This document shows positions 62,958-64,000 of a stretch of DNA of 64,000 bases, one piece after another (position 1 is the stretch's first letter; every line of letters starts with the position of its first letter). Origin of the DNA: Bradyrhizobium hipponense. GTDB lineage: Bacteria; Pseudomonadota; Alphaproteobacteria; Rhizobiales; Xanthobacteraceae. The translations under genes were made by a program, and so were the position numbers. The notes below the pieces were generated by a model. It worked only from the letters and a program-made list of their open reading frames with translations. It made no database searches and was not told where the DNA came from. The stretch spans positions 62,001 through 126,000 of the forward strand of contig NZ_VSTH01000015.1 in the NCBI RefSeq assembly GCF_008123965.1, given 5' to 3'.

Positions 62958-63830
62958 TCACGCCTCCAGATTGCGGCCGACGATGCGGACCAGGAAGAAG
63001 GCGACGACGTTGGCGATCACCACCGCAACCAGACCGCCGGCGGACGCGCTGCCGACGTCGAACTGGATCAGCGCCTGCGAATAGATCAGGAAGGCGATGT
63101 TGGTGGTTTGCAGGCCCGGCCCGCCGCCGGTGGTGACGAAGATTTCGGCGAACACGGTGAGCAGGAAGATGGTCTCGATCAGGATCACCACGGTGATGGG
63201 CCGCGCCAGGTGCGGCAGCGTGATGTAGATGAAGGCCGAGAGCGCGCTGGCGCCGTCCATCTCGGCGGCCTCTTTCTGTTCCTCATCGAGTGATTGCAGC
63301 GCAGTCAGCAGGATCAGGGTCGCGAACGGCAGCCATTGCCAGGCGACGATCAGGATCACCGCGAACAGCGGCACGTCGTTGAACCAGTCGATCGGCGTCA
63401 GGTGGAACAGCGACGCGATCCAGGCGAACAGGCCGGAGACCGGATGCATCAACAGATTCTTCCAGACCAGCGCGCTCACCGTCGGCATCACGAAGAACGG
63501 CGCGATCACCATCAGCCGCACGATGTTGCGGCCGATCACGGGCTGATCGAGCAGCAGCGCCAGGGGAATGCCGAGCAAAATGGTCAGCGCCAGCACCGAG
63601 CCGACCAGCACCAGCGTGTTCTGGAGCGAGTCGAGGAAAGCGGGATCGGTGAGGAAGTAGCGAAAGTTTTCGAGGCCAACGAACGCCTCGGAGCCGGGAT
63701 CGAGCAGGCTGTAATGCAGCGTCGAGAAATAGAGCGTCAGCGCCAGCGGAACGATCATCCAGATGAAGAGCAAGCCGACGGCCGGTGTCAGGAGCGACCG
63801 CGCAAGGATTTGCGTCTGCCGGGTTGCCAT
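62958..63830 (-). CDS. Sugar/polyol ABC transporter permease (MalF type)
   Basis: A 290-aa permease with six hydrophobic helices and the EAA loop KEAAEMDGASALSAFIYITLPHLARPI, typical of CUT1 MalF-like subunits without the large periplasmic domain. The ATG at 63830 is preferred; 13 in-frame codons upstream would read into the spacer hairpin. It is separated from the solute-binding-protein gene by a 91-base spacer holding a hairpin. Confidence 0.94.
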   Translation of the reverse strand: MATRQTQILARSLLTPAVGLLFIWMIVPLALTLYFSTLHYSLLDPGSEAFVGLENFRYFLTDPAFLDSLQNTLVLVGSVLALTILLGIPLALLLDQPVIGRNIVRLMVIAPFFVMPTVSALVWKNLLMHPVSGLFAWIASLFHLTPIDWFNDVPLFAVILIVAWQWLPFATLILLTALQSLDEEQKEAAEMDGASALSAFIYITLPHLARPITVVILIETIFLLTVFAEIFVTTGGGPGLQTTNIAFLIYSQALIQFDVGSASAGGLVAVVIANVVAFFLVRIVGRNLEA

Positions 63831-63857
63831 TGTCAGCTTCTCCGCGGGGGGAAGAAG

Positions 63858-63891
63858 GCGGCCATCCACCGAGCGAAACGGGGATGGCCGC
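63858..63891 (-). other. Intercistronic hairpin between solute-binding protein and permease genes
   Basis: Perfect 10-base arms GCGGCCATCC (63858-63867) and GGATGGCCGC (63882-63891), 14-base loop, no U-run after it on the minus strand. Such hairpins after a binding-protein gene usually stabilise its mRNA or attenuate read-through, giving more binding protein than permease. Confidence 0.6.
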
Positions 63892-63921
63892 TAGTCTGAG
63901 CTCAGGAGGGAGAGCTCGGGT

Positions 63922-64000
63922 TCACTTGATGTAGCCGGCGCGCTTCATCTCGCGCTCTGTCACGGATTGCGCCGCGGTGAGCGCGGCATCGACCGTCATC
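63922..64000 (-). CDS. Polyol/sugar ABC transporter solute-binding protein (partial, C-terminal end)
   Basis: Only the last 25-26 codons are present; the gene continues past the right edge. The end reads ALTAAQSVTEREMKRAGYIK and resembles the C-terminus of SmoE/MtlE-type polyol-binding proteins. As first gene of the operon it would supply substrate to the permeases. Identification rests on a short tail plus context. Confidence 0.7.
   Translation of the reverse strand, partial: MTVDAALTAAQSVTEREMKRAGYIK

Overview
The window is high-GC and almost fully coding, with many 1-4 base ATGA/GTGA/TGATG start-stop overlaps. It has an aerobic (CobG-type) cobalamin pathway, three cobalamin riboswitches, several peptide-type ABC systems and palindromic intergenic repeats. 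Together these suggest a soil or plant-associated alphaproteobacterium, most likely Bradyrhizobium or a close relative. The organism call is inference; no rRNA or tRNA was recognised.

Region 1 (1-15941, nearly all minus strand) is a nitrogen-heterocycle and D-amino-acid cluster. It holds a dipeptide-type ABC transporter, a flavin monooxygenase, an SDR, an NAD-dependent epimerase, a D-hydantoinase, a plus-strand hydantoin racemase, a flavin reductase, an N-carbamoyl-D-amino-acid hydrolase, a class III aminotransferase and an ATP-type hydantoinase pair (HyuA/HyuB). Racemase, D-hydantoinase and D-carbamoylase form the classical hydantoin cascade to D-amino acids.

Region 2 (16502-43580) is a large cobalamin locus. 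A B12 riboswitch precedes a TonB receptor plus a PepSY membrane protein. A second precedes a solo CbiM-like permease, cobF and cobT. A third precedes a minus-strand run DUF1636-cobW-cobN-cobG-cobH-cobI-cobJ-cobL-cobE-cobM-cobB-cobA, with cobK lying antisense in its middle. cobO-cobQ, cobD-cobC and cobP-cobV-bluB complete adenosylation, nucleotide-loop assembly and lower-ligand synthesis. The cobaltochelatase partners CobS/CobT are not in the window.

Region 3 (43577-49410) holds a LysR regulator diverging from a ring-cleaving dioxygenase/esterase pair, then an A+T-richer insert. The insert carries an OLD-family ATPase-TOPRIM nuclease and an unrecognised 103-aa protein. It lies between two identical 72-bp copies of a palindromic repeat and next to a nested repeat array, and is the best candidate here for a horizontally acquired (probably anti-phage) module.

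Region 4 (49452-57663) is a second dipeptide/oligopeptide ABC operon, an amidase and a divergent LysR gene. A small repeat element upstream of dppB is flanked by a 20-bp duplication of the dppB start.

Region 5 (57670-64000, minus strand) is a polyol-type operon: solute-binding protein (partial), two permeases, ATPase, SDR dehydrogenase, FGGY pentulose kinase and PfkB kinase.
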